From: Polaribacter sp. Q13
GTDB taxonomy: Bacteria; Bacteroidota; Bacteroidia; Flavobacteriales; Flavobacteriaceae
DNA: 64,000 nucleotides
Reading direction: 5' to 3'
NCBI RefSeq assembly: GCF_016858305.2
Contig: NZ_CP074436.1
Coordinates: 950,001 to 1,014,000, forward strand
The position numbers and the translations under genes are program-made. Below the pieces are notes generated by a model that saw nothing but the letters and a program-made list of their open reading frames with translations, ran no database searches and was not told the origin of the DNA. This document shows, in pieces, positions 16,864-24,322 of the stretch. Positions within the stretch are counted from its first letter, which is position 1, and the number at the start of each line of letters is the position of its first letter.

Positions 16864-18660
16864 TTATAGATTCTCTATTTCTAAACCTATTAACTCTAAT
16901 TTTTGTTCCTCTATTTTAAGTGAATTTAGCAATGCTTCTTTACTATCAATAAAAGCTTCTTTCTTCGATAAAAACAACTCATTATAATAAGTAATTCCTG
17001 CTTCTAAATTCTTTTTAAACTTTGTTAAAGATCTCAATTGTTTTTTATCAATTATTCCTCTAGCTTCATCTACCTTATCTTGTAAATGAGTTATATAAAG
17101 AGATAATTCTTTTACAAAAACATTAGGTCTATCGTTTCTAGTTATCATATTTTTTCTACCATAAATATGGTCTGTAATATCACCCAAACTCATTATCTGA
17201 TCATAATATGCCATATTAGGTCCAGGGCAAATAGAAACTCCATCGCCCGTTTTCTTTGTACTCATATTATTCAAAATTAGTGTTGATGTACCTAAACCAA
17301 CACAAATACAAGACTTTTCTGTAACCTGATTTATTTTTTTCTCTTTTTCTTCTGAAGAAATTTCTAAAGCATCTATTTCTTTTAATTTTAAATGCTGATA
17401 CTCTCTAGAAGCAGTACATAAACCCGTTTCTTTAAACTCATGATTTAAGGCGATAAATTTATTAGGACAAGAAGTACCTGGTCTTCCTTTGTCTATAAGC
17501 ATTTGTCTTTGAACATCTTTTGTATTTCCTTTTAAGGTATTAAAAGGAACTCCTAAAGGAGAACTGTTACTTAAATATAGATCTTGTTCTTTTGCTTTGG
17601 CTAATTGTGCTACTGTTTTTTTATCTACACTCGTTGCTTCTGGAACCAGTAAAAACGGACTTCCCCACCCTACAGAATCTAATTGGTATTCTTCTAATAA
17701 AAAAGAATGTTCTTCACCTGTACCAACACCACCTTGGGTGGTAATTTTTAATTCTAAATCTTTTGTAGGTACTATTCTATCTGCATCTTGTAAAGCTTGC
17801 AGCATTAATTCTTTTGTTTGACTTATTAAAGTTTCCTTGTTTTCTTTAAATTCTTTTAAAACAGGGCCCATTAAAAAACCTTCTGTTGCAAAAGCATGTC
17901 CTCCACAATTTAAACCAGATTCTACCCTATATTCAGAGACCCATAATCCTTTTTTAGCCAAAAATTTTCCTTGAATAAAAGCAGATCTGTAATCACTTAC
18001 TTTTAAAATAATCTTCTTTTTGATGTTTCCGTTTGTATCAGGATAAAAATCATCAAAATTACTCATGTAAGTATATAATCTAGGATTCATACCTGCAGAA
18101 AGAATTAAAGACGAAGATAATTTACTATTAGAATACCCTCTTAATGCCGCATGTGCATCATTGTATTCTATAGGCAGTAACTCTTGGTCTACATAATTTC
18201 CTTTATCAATTTTGGTCATAATATTAACATCAATACTACCCTTTGATAAATTTTTATTTGCCCAATCTTTAATCTTAGAAAAATCTACCCCATCTTCAGT
18301 CAGTTTTAAAAACTCTTTTTTTAATGAAGAATATTCTGGTAACATGTGAATATAATCCATTAAAGCTTTGCTTTTTTCTGAAGTTATATTTTTAAGTTGG
18401 TTAAATTTAATTTCTGTTTGATCATGTAATAAATCTAAATAAGAAGTAATTCTCTTTGCTCTAAAATCATCTACTTTATCTGAAATTTCTTTATAAGGAA
18501 GTTCAAATTTTTCGCTGTAAATTTTTCGCATTTTTTCTACAAGAATATCATCAACTAAAGAAATAACAGAATCTATACCAAATTGCGCTACTTTTAAAGG
18601 TGAATCTATCGTAAACCCAATTCCCATTACTGGGATATGAAATGAATGTGCGTTTTTCAT
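16864..18660 (-). CDS. Unrecognised 598-aa cytoplasmic protein, possible flavin TIM-barrel, NO-regulon candidate
   Basis: No family is recognised with confidence. There is no signal peptide or membrane segment, so it is probably cytoplasmic. The start (HIPVMGIGFTIDSPLKVAQF, residues 8-27) and the middle (GLNCGGHAF 249-257, QGGVGTGEEH 309-318, VGWGSPFLLVPEA 330-342) resemble glycine-rich loops of FMN TIM-barrel proteins such as nitronate monooxygenases, but this is only a resemblance. Six cysteines (252, 398, 415, 451, 453, 478), four of them between 415 and 478 including CIC, could bind a metal or Fe-S cluster. The C-terminal 90 residues look like a coiled coil. Its promoter carries the same Crp/Fnr box as nirK, and it lies between the cytochrome and the nirK operon, so a role in nitrite/NO metabolism is inferred. 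Confidence 0.75.
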   Translation of the reverse strand: MKNAHSFHIPVMGIGFTIDSPLKVAQFGIDSVISLVDDILVEKMRKIYSEKFELPYKEISDKVDDFRAKRITSYLDLLHDQTEIKFNQLKNITSEKSKALMDYIHMLPEYSSLKKEFLKLTEDGVDFSKIKDWANKNLSKGSIDVNIMTKIDKGNYVDQELLPIEYNDAHAALRGYSNSKLSSSLILSAGMNPRLYTYMSNFDDFYPDTNGNIKKKIILKVSDYRSAFIQGKFLAKKGLWVSEYRVESGLNCGGHAFATEGFLMGPVLKEFKENKETLISQTKELMLQALQDADRIVPTKDLELKITTQGGVGTGEEHSFLLEEYQLDSVGWGSPFLLVPEATSVDKKTVAQLAKAKEQDLYLSNSSPLGVPFNTLKGNTKDVQRQMLIDKGRPGTSCPNKFIALNHEFKETGLCTASREYQHLKLKEIDALEISSEEKEKKINQVTEKSCICVGLGTSTLILNNMSTKKTGDGVSICPGPNMAYYDQIMSLGDITDHIYGRKNMITRNDRPNVFVKELSLYITHLQDKVDEARGIIDKKQLRSLTKFKKNLEAGITYYNELFLSKKEAFIDSKEALLNSLKIEEQKLELIGLEIENL

Positions 18661-18699
18661 TGTTTAATTTAAATGTTTAACTAAATTTAATTAAGCTCG

Positions 18700-18706
18700 C
18701 AATTTA
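18700..18706 (-). promoter_or_regulatory. -7 box of the 598-aa protein gene
   Basis: CAATTTA on the + strand reads TAAATTG on the minus strand, one T short of the TAnnTTTG consensus. Its centre (18703) is 32.5 bases from the centre of the operator at 18729-18742, and it lies 40 bases before the start codon. Confidence 0.45.
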
Positions 18707-18728
18707 TAATTATTTGCATTTTAAAAAT

Positions 18729-18742
18729 ATGACTATTATCAT
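18729..18742 (-). promoter_or_regulatory. Crp/Fnr-type operator (site 2)
   Basis: ATGACTATTATCAT, with ATGA/TCAT half-sites and N6 spacer, 12 of 14 positions shared exactly as ATGACTATTATC with site 1. Centre 18735.5, placed at about -41.5 of the 598-aa gene promoter. Confidence 0.7.
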
Positions 18743-18763
18743 TTTAAAGAAATAAACACTATA

Positions 18764-18800
18764 AAAAAAACTGATTATCAATAAATTAACAATCAGTTTT
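18764..18800 (-). terminator. Terminator of the nirK-nirV-sco-ric operon
   Basis: On the minus strand AAAACTGATT and AATCAGTTTT arms enclose an AT-rich loop and are followed by a T run, about 33 bases after the ric stop codon. Confidence 0.75.
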
Positions 18801-18832
18801 CGGTACGTTTTAGGGGGAATAAGATAATTTTA

Positions 18833-19552
18833 TTAATTAATTTTCTTTTCTAAGAGAATGGCTTTAGGGAATAAAATATTGTTCTCTAAATGTATATGTT
18901 GATGTAAATCTTGCTCAAACTCATCTAACTTAGCATACAAAGCTTTAAACGTATTACACGCTCCTTCTGGTGGTGTATAATTATTAGAAAGTCGTTTTAT
19001 TTCTTTTAAAATATCCCCTGCACTTTCATGTTCTTCTTCCATCATTCTAATAGGGTTATTTACCGTACCAAAGTGTTGTTTTGGTGTTTTTACTCCTTCT
19101 TTCTCTGCCTTTACTAATTGCTTAATAAACGGAAATAATACGTTTTCTTCTTTTTTAAGATGCGCTGCTAATTCATTTGCTACCTCAATAAAAAGTTTAT
19201 TAATTTCTATAACTTCTGTATAATGATGTCCATGTACTTTTGCCACTTTAGCCGCATATTGCAATATTATAGGTGTACTTTCTTGTACATAAGCATGGTG
19301 AATGTTTATAATATGATCTACTAAAAATTCTAGTTTCCAACCATCATAATTATAAGCATTAGAGGTTGGGTTATTTATGTTTAATAGTTCTTGTTCCATT
19401 TCTTCAAAAGAAACATTGTGTTTTTTACATGCTTTTTCTATAGAAATTCCTCCACCACAACAAAAATCTATTCCATGCTTTTTAAACACATCTGCTGTTT
19501 TAATATTGTAAGTTACTACTTCTGCGACTGTATTGTCTTTTGTTATTTTCAT
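18833..19552 (-). CDS. ric: Iron-sulfur cluster repair di-iron protein (RIC/ScdA/DnrN/YtfE)
   Basis: Di-iron protein that repairs Fe-S clusters damaged by nitric oxide or oxidants. The N-terminal ScdA domain has GIDFCCGGG with the Cys31-Cys32 pair; the hemerythrin-like four-helix part carries the histidine/glutamate sets IHHAYVQE (85-91), AHLKKEEN (130-137), EEEHESAGD (172-180) and HIHLENNILFP (219-229). Length 239 is typical. Last gene of the nirK operon, one base after sco, which links it to NO arising from nitrite reduction. A paralogue lacking the Cys pair lies at 25999-26712. Confidence 0.93.
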   Translation of the reverse strand: MKITKDNTVAEVVTYNIKTADVFKKHGIDFCCGGGISIEKACKKHNVSFEEMEQELLNINNPTSNAYNYDGWKLEFLVDHIINIHHAYVQESTPIILQYAAKVAKVHGHHYTEVIEINKLFIEVANELAAHLKKEENVLFPFIKQLVKAEKEGVKTPKQHFGTVNNPIRMMEEEHESAGDILKEIKRLSNNYTPPEGACNTFKALYAKLDEFEQDLHQHIHLENNILFPKAILLEKKIN

Positions 19553-19553
19553 T

Positions 19554-20270
19554 TTAATATGCTTTAATTGTTTCTATAATCTTTTTAATTGTCTCCTTAT
19601 TATCAACACCTAAACCTTCTTGTTGATGTACTAATTCTCCTTCTGGATTAAAAACACTAATAATATTAGAGTGCGAAAAATCTAAAGGTGAAATCTGTTT
19701 GTATTTTACGGCTAAAACATTTGCAAACTCTCTAACACCACTTTCTGTACCTTGTAATAAAGTCCATTGGTTACCGGCAAGAAAATTTTCTTTAGCAAAC
19801 TCTTTCAACTTTTTTGGCGTATCATTTATAGGATCTATACTTACCAAAACAAACTCAACATCATTTTTTAAATCCGTAGGAATTTTTTCTTCAATATTTC
19901 TCATATCTGCTGTTAACCTTGGGCAAGCAGCTTTACACGTAGTATAAATCATTACCATTACTAAAGTTTTACCTTTTAGTTCTTTTAACTCAATTTCCTT
20001 ATCATCTTGCGTATTCCATTTTGAAGTTAGGTTGAAAATAGATTCATCAGAAATCATGGTAGACAAAACCTTTTTTACAATTTTTGAAGTTGGTCTTAAT
20101 TTCATTTCACAAACCGGACAAGAGCCTTCTGCTGCATATACTTTATCTCCTTCACATTTCATGGGACATTGATAAGCTACTGTACTACTTTCTTTAGAGG
20201 CTGCTTTATTACACGAACTTAACGTAGTAATTGTAACCATCAGTACCAATATGTATTTAAATATTTTCAT
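19554..20270 (-). CDS. SCO1/SenC copper chaperone lipoprotein with N-terminal heavy-metal-binding domain
   Basis: Copper-delivery thioredoxin-fold protein. Lipobox LSSC (Cys20) anchors it to the periplasmic face. Residues 34-58 form a small heavy-metal-binding motif with Cys35, Cys39, Cys51 and Cys54 (YQCPMKCEG, GSCPVCEMKL). The SCO domain follows with the copper ligands TTCKAACP (Cys112, Cys116) and DFSH (His200). Fusion of the extra metal domain to SCO is common in Bacteroidota. Placed between nirV and ric in the nirK operon, it most likely supplies copper to NirK, with cytochrome oxidase as the alternative client. Confidence 0.9.
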   Translation of the reverse strand: MKIFKYILVLMVTITTLSSCNKAASKESSTVAYQCPMKCEGDKVYAAEGSCPVCEMKLRPTSKIVKKVLSTMISDESIFNLTSKWNTQDDKEIELKELKGKTLVMVMIYTTCKAACPRLTADMRNIEEKIPTDLKNDVEFVLVSIDPINDTPKKLKEFAKENFLAGNQWTLLQGTESGVREFANVLAVKYKQISPLDFSHSNIISVFNPEGELVHQQEGLGVDNKETIKKIIETIKAY

Positions 20271-20274
20271 TTTT

Positions 20275-21045
20275 CTATTTTTTATTATCTTTTACACATC
20301 TAAAACCTAGGTTTTTCATGGTATATTTTGCTTTTAAACTTCCTCTAATGGCATATCTCATAAAGGCTGCATAATTCATTAAATCCGTTGCGTTTATAGC
20401 TGCACTTCCACAGAATAGATTATTATCTGTATCTACATCTTTTCTAGACTCTCCAGAAATTAACACCGAATTAAAATCGGAAGTCCATTCCCAAACCAAG
20501 CCATGTAAATCATACACGTTCCAATAATTTTTAAACGTAGAACCTATCGTTTGATTAAAGGTTTTAGGTTTTTCATACCACCCCAAAATAAAAGCATTGT
20601 ACTCTTTTTCTTTTCTAGCATCTGGTATTGTTTTATTAGCCATCGCTACATATTCCCATTCATCTACTGTTGGCAACCTTTTTCCTTGACATTCACAATA
20701 TTCTTTTGCAGCAAACCAAGATACTTGGGTTATTGGAGATTGCTCTTTTTGATTTTCACCTAAAATAGTATCCGATTTCCATGCTCGTAAATAGCTTTCA
20801 TCAGCAAATAATTTTATGACTTTACTTTTTTGCCATTTTGGATATTTCTTTACAAAATCTATATACTCTTTATTGGTTACAGGATACACGTCCATTAAAA
20901 AATCATTTATTTTAACTTTCATAGAATCTCTGCCATATAAAGGAATATATTCTCCTCCTTTAATTGATACCATTTTAGATTGACAACTTGTATAAGTTAC
21001 ATTTAGGAGGATTAAAAAAATTGTCAATCTTAAAATAGTTTTCAT
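20275..21045 (-). CDS. nirV: NirV-like FGE-sulfatase (SUMF1) domain lipoprotein
   Basis: Formylglycine-generating-enzyme-like domain protein, 256 residues, with a lipoprotein signal ending TYTSC (Cys21). Domain landmarks are VSIKGGEYIP near 27, VYPVTNKEYIDFV, QVSWFAAKEYCECQGKRLPT, DLHGLVWEWTSD and the terminal NLGFRC. The catalytic Cys pair of true formylglycine-generating enzymes (usually within a SxCHRY-like segment) is not present: the corresponding segment reads NYAAFMRYA. It is therefore probably not a sulfatase activator. Position directly after nirK matches nirV genes of denitrifiers, whose exact role is unknown. Confidence 0.85.
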   Translation of the reverse strand: MKTILRLTIFLILLNVTYTSCQSKMVSIKGGEYIPLYGRDSMKVKINDFLMDVYPVTNKEYIDFVKKYPKWQKSKVIKLFADESYLRAWKSDTILGENQKEQSPITQVSWFAAKEYCECQGKRLPTVDEWEYVAMANKTIPDARKEKEYNAFILGWYEKPKTFNQTIGSTFKNYWNVYDLHGLVWEWTSDFNSVLISGESRKDVDTDNNLFCGSAAINATDLMNYAAFMRYAIRGSLKAKYTMKNLGFRCVKDNKK

Positions 21046-21064
21046 TGAATTTGAATTAAAATTA

Positions 21065-22519
21065 TTAGTGACTGCTTTTTACTTCTTGTACTGTCTTAAT
21101 AGAAACATTAGTTTTATTATTTCCCCAAGAATTATAAACATAAGTTAAAACATCTGCTATTTCTTCTTCAGAAAGTGTTTGTTTGGTCATTACACTATTA
21201 TATTTATTACCATTTACAGTAATTTCTCCTGTTTTTCCATGTAATACAATACCCACAGCTCTTTTAACATCTGCATTTAAATAATCTGATTTTGCTAAAG
21301 GAGGAAATGCATTTGGAATTCCTTGTCCTTCTGCCTGATGACAAGCAAAACAAGTAGTCATGTATAATTGTTTTCCATCTGCTATTTTTTTAGCTAAAGG
21401 CTTTTCTGTAGTACTCACAACTACTTTTTCCTTATTATCATTTGGCATTGTTTGAATTGTACCTCCTTCTGGATGATAAATTCCTTCTTGTTTAATACCA
21501 GAATATAATTTTTTATTCTCTTCTCCTGTTACTTTAAGCATTCCTAAAGCACCTTTATTAAAGGCTCTAAAAATAGCATGATCTACAATAATAAATGTTC
21601 CAGGAACTTCTACTTTAAATTCTACAATTGCTGCACCACCTGAAGGAATTGATGTAGTTTGTACGTTTGTATTGATTAAATCTCCACCTTCTACATGTAC
21701 TTTATCAAAAATTTCTCCAATAACATGAAAAGATGATGTTAAGTTTGGTCCACCATTACCAACAAATAAACGAACCGTTTCTCCTACATTTGCAGTAATT
21801 GCATTATCACCTGTTAAAGCACCTACTTTACCATTAAAGACAACATAATCAGCATCTTCTTTTATCGCCTTTGTCATATCAAAAGGTTGTAATCCTTTTT
21901 CATCCGTAGCTCCTTTTGTGTAAAAATCTCCTTGCATAATGTAATATTCTTTATCTACTTTTGGTAAACCTCCTGCTGGTTCCACTAAAATTAAACCATA
22001 CATTCCGTTTGCAATATGCATTCCTACAGGTGCAGTAGCACAATGGTACACAAACAACCCTGGGTTTAATGCTTTAAAAGAAAACGTTTTATTATGACCT
22101 GGTGCTACAAAAGAAGAAGTTGCTCCTCCTCCAGGACCTGTTACAGCATGCATATCTATATTATGTGGTAATTTATTATCTGGATGATTAGATAATGTAA
22201 ATTCTATTTCATCTCCTACTCTAGTTCTAATAAAACTACCAGGAACAGAACCTCCAAAAGTCCAATAAACATATTTAACACCATCTGTCATTTCACCTTC
22301 TTTTTCAAGAATTTCCATATTAACTAACAGCTTTTTAGCTGTTCTATTTCCTACAGGTTCGGGTACAAAAGGTGGCGAAGTTAATTCCGCATCCATAGTT
22401 CCTTTAATATAAATAGTTGAGCTATCTACCTTTGCTAATTCTTTTTTAGATTCTTCTTTGCAGCTCGTCAGCAATAAGCTTGCAACAATTAATAAAAATA
22501 CTGGTTTTAATAATTTCAT
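21065..22519 (-). CDS. nirK: Copper nitrite reductase with C-terminal cytochrome c domain
   Basis: Periplasmic, lipid-anchored NO-forming nitrite reductase (lipobox LLTSC, Cys20). The two cupredoxin domains (about 55-335) carry type 1 copper ligands His119, Cys160, His168 and Met173, type 2 ligands His124, His159 and His314, and the catalytic pair Asp122 (in HNIDMH) and His265 (in SFHVIG). A mono-haem cytochrome c domain follows at 380-470 with CFACH (390-394) and probable ligand Met444, so the enzyme carries its own electron donor. All key residues are intact. First gene of nirK-nirV-sco-ric; the promoter has a Crp/Fnr-type box at -41.5. Confidence 0.96.
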   Translation of the reverse strand: MKLLKPVFLLIVASLLLTSCKEESKKELAKVDSSTIYIKGTMDAELTSPPFVPEPVGNRTAKKLLVNMEILEKEGEMTDGVKYVYWTFGGSVPGSFIRTRVGDEIEFTLSNHPDNKLPHNIDMHAVTGPGGGATSSFVAPGHNKTFSFKALNPGLFVYHCATAPVGMHIANGMYGLILVEPAGGLPKVDKEYYIMQGDFYTKGATDEKGLQPFDMTKAIKEDADYVVFNGKVGALTGDNAITANVGETVRLFVGNGGPNLTSSFHVIGEIFDKVHVEGGDLINTNVQTTSIPSGGAAIVEFKVEVPGTFIIVDHAIFRAFNKGALGMLKVTGEENKKLYSGIKQEGIYHPEGGTIQTMPNDNKEKVVVSTTEKPLAKKIADGKQLYMTTCFACHQAEGQGIPNAFPPLAKSDYLNADVKRAVGIVLHGKTGEITVNGNKYNSVMTKQTLSEEEIADVLTYVYNSWGNNKTNVSIKTVQEVKSSH

Positions 22520-22576
22520 TTTTTCGGTTTTTTGTTTTTAGTTGATAATAAAAGACCTATTCATCTTTTTATATAG

Positions 22577-22584
22577 CAAAAATA
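22577..22584 (-). promoter_or_regulatory. -7 box of the nirK operon
   Basis: CAAAAATA on the + strand reads TATTTTTG on the minus strand (exact TAnnTTTG). Centre 22580.5 is 33 bases from the operator centre at 22613.5. The start codon of nirK is about 58 bases downstream. Confidence 0.65.
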
Positions 22585-22606
22585 TTAATGATTGTTAATT
22601 AAAAAC

Positions 22607-22620
22607 ATGACATATATCAT
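22607..22620. promoter_or_regulatory. Crp/Fnr-type operator (site 3), between divergent promoters
   Basis: ATGACATATATCAT, ATGA/TCAT half-sites with N6 spacer. The centre is 33 bases from the minus-strand -7 box of nirK and 34 bases from the plus-strand -7 box of the Rrf2 gene, so one site could act at about -41.5 on both promoters. Confidence 0.7.
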
Positions 22621-22643
22621 ACTAAAAGATAATTTTATCTTTA

Positions 22644-22651
22644 TATTTTTG
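22644..22651 (+). promoter_or_regulatory. -7 box of the Rrf2/NnrS-like operon
   Basis: TATTTTTG, exact TAnnTTTG, ending 13 bases before the ATG of the Rrf2 gene. Confidence 0.6.
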
Positions 22652-22664
22652 TATAAAAAATATA

Positions 22665-23099
22665 ATGTTATCAAATTCTAGTAAATACGCAATTAGAGCT
22701 GTACTTTACCTTACCGAAAAAGCATCTAAAGATCTTAAAATTGGTTCAAAAAAAATTGCAGAAGACCTAATAATGCCGGCTCCATTTTTAGCTAAAACAC
22801 TGCAAGAATTAACTAAAAAGAACATCATAAGTTCTGTAAAAGGACCACATGGTGGATTTTATCTATCAGAAACAGATGAAAAAAACTCACTATTTGATAT
22901 TATAGAATGTATAGATGGTGCAGATAAATTTAATGACTGTTATTTAGGTCAATTAGAGTGCAGTGATACCAATCCTTGTGTTGTTCATCATTTATACGTT
23001 CCCTTTAAAAATAAGTTAATTTCTAAGTTAAAAAAGAAAACTATTTTAGAAATGTCTATTGAATATGCTGAAAATAAGAATATTATAAATACTTTATAA
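22665..23099 (+). CDS. Rrf2 family regulator, NsrR-like
   Basis: Winged-helix regulator of 144 residues. N-terminal SKYAIRAVLYLTEKA, MPAPFLAKTLQELTKKNII and the wing VKGPHGGFYLS are typical of Rrf2. Three cysteines in DCYLGQLEC and NPC (about residues 85-100) have the arrangement that ligates an Fe-S cluster in NsrR and IscR. It is divergent from nirK and two bases upstream of an NnrS-like membrane protein, so an NO-sensing NsrR-type role is inferred; IscR or RsrR-type sensing cannot be excluded. Confidence 0.88.
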   Translation: MLSNSSKYAIRAVLYLTEKASKDLKIGSKKIAEDLIMPAPFLAKTLQELTKKNIISSVKGPHGGFYLSETDEKNSLFDIIECIDGADKFNDCYLGQLECSDTNPCVVHHLYVPFKNKLISKLKKKTILEMSIEYAENKNIINTL

Positions 23100-23101
23100 T
23101 A

Positions 23102-24322
23102 ATGGTAAAAGCCAAAACACAAAGTTTTGTGGCACTTATATATTTTTTAATAGCCTCCTCTTTGGGACTCTTATTACGTCTTTTTCCTATTATTGATATA
23201 AATATTGATTATAAATTTTTTGTACATGCACACTCTCACGTGGCTCTTTTAGGTTGGGTATATATAGGATTAACCACATTAATTTTTCATTTATTTATTA
23301 AAGAGGAATCCAAAAAAAAATACACAAAATTATTTTTAATTACTCAAGTTACTATTTTAGGAATGCTATTCAGTTTCCCGATAACGGGTTATGCACTTTT
23401 TTCCATCATTTTTTCTACACTATTTATACTTTGCTCTTATTGGTTTTATGCTTTCTTTAGAAAAAACAATAATTTTAATAAAGACAGTTATGCTTTCAAA
23501 TTTATAAATGCTGCTCTTATTTTTATGATTATTTCTAGCATTGGCCCTTGGGCTTTAGGAATTATTATGAACACCTTAGGAAGCACTTCTCATTGGTATA
23601 AAAATGCTATTTATTTCTATTTACATTTTCAATATAATGGATGGTTTATTTTTTGTTTACTGGGACTTTTTTTCTCTTTTCTAGAAAAAAATAATAAAAC
23701 AATTTTAAAGAATAAAATGATTGTTTTTTTTAGATGGATGGTATTCAGTTGTATCTTTACTTTAGCCTTATCTTTTCTTTGGATAAAACCACCTTTAACT
23801 ATTTATATATTAGCAGCATTAGGTGCAATTACTCAACTAATTACTTTAATACAGTTTTATCAAATAGTAAAGCTTCAAAAAACATTTTTAAAAGAGAAAA
23901 TAACACCTTTTTTCTACCGATTAATCAGCTTTATTTTCGTGTTATTTTCTTTAAAAATTCTGATGCAAACTCTTACAGTAATTCCTTATTTTGCAACCTT
24001 ATCCTATCAAATAAGAGATTTTGTTATAGGATATTTACACCTTGTCTTTTTAGGAATTATTAGTTTAAGTATCTTCTTTTTTTTACATCAAAACAAACTT
24101 TTAAAATTACCAAAAGTTTGGATGTATCTGTACTTATTTGGTTTTATTTTTTCTGAAATATTAATCTTCTACAAAGGTTTTTGCAATTGGCAACAGTTTT
24201 CAATTATCAATAATTATTATACTGTTTTAGTACTCATTTCTGCATTTATGCCAATTGGAGTTTTAGGAATATTTATTTCTAATATAAAACCTACTTTTTC
24301 CACTCTAAAAGAACCTGTCTAG
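23102..24322 (+). CDS. Polytopic membrane protein with His-rich helix, NnrS/haem-copper-like
   Basis: 406-residue integral membrane protein with about 12 hydrophobic segments and little soluble sequence. Helix 2 contains HAHSHVALLGW (His42, His44, His46), and later helices have HFQYNGWF and YLHLVFLG. Histidines on helices in this manner are seen in NnrS proteins and in haem-copper oxidase subunit I-like families. It starts two bases after an NsrR-like gene and is divergent from nirK, which supports an NO-related role. The exact family is uncertain, and no second subunit is present. Its 3' end overlaps the convergent decarboxylase gene by 32 bases. Confidence 0.75.
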   Translation: MVKAKTQSFVALIYFLIASSLGLLLRLFPIIDINIDYKFFVHAHSHVALLGWVYIGLTTLIFHLFIKEESKKKYTKLFLITQVTILGMLFSFPITGYALFSIIFSTLFILCSYWFYAFFRKNNNFNKDSYAFKFINAALIFMIISSIGPWALGIIMNTLGSTSHWYKNAIYFYLHFQYNGWFIFCLLGLFFSFLEKNNKTILKNKMIVFFRWMVFSCIFTLALSFLWIKPPLTIYILAALGAITQLITLIQFYQIVKLQKTFLKEKITPFFYRLISFIFVLFSLKILMQTLTVIPYFATLSYQIRDFVIGYLHLVFLGIISLSIFFFLHQNKLLKLPKVWMYLYLFGFIFSEILIFYKGFCNWQQFSIINNYYTVLVLISAFMPIGVLGIFISNIKPTFSTLKEPV

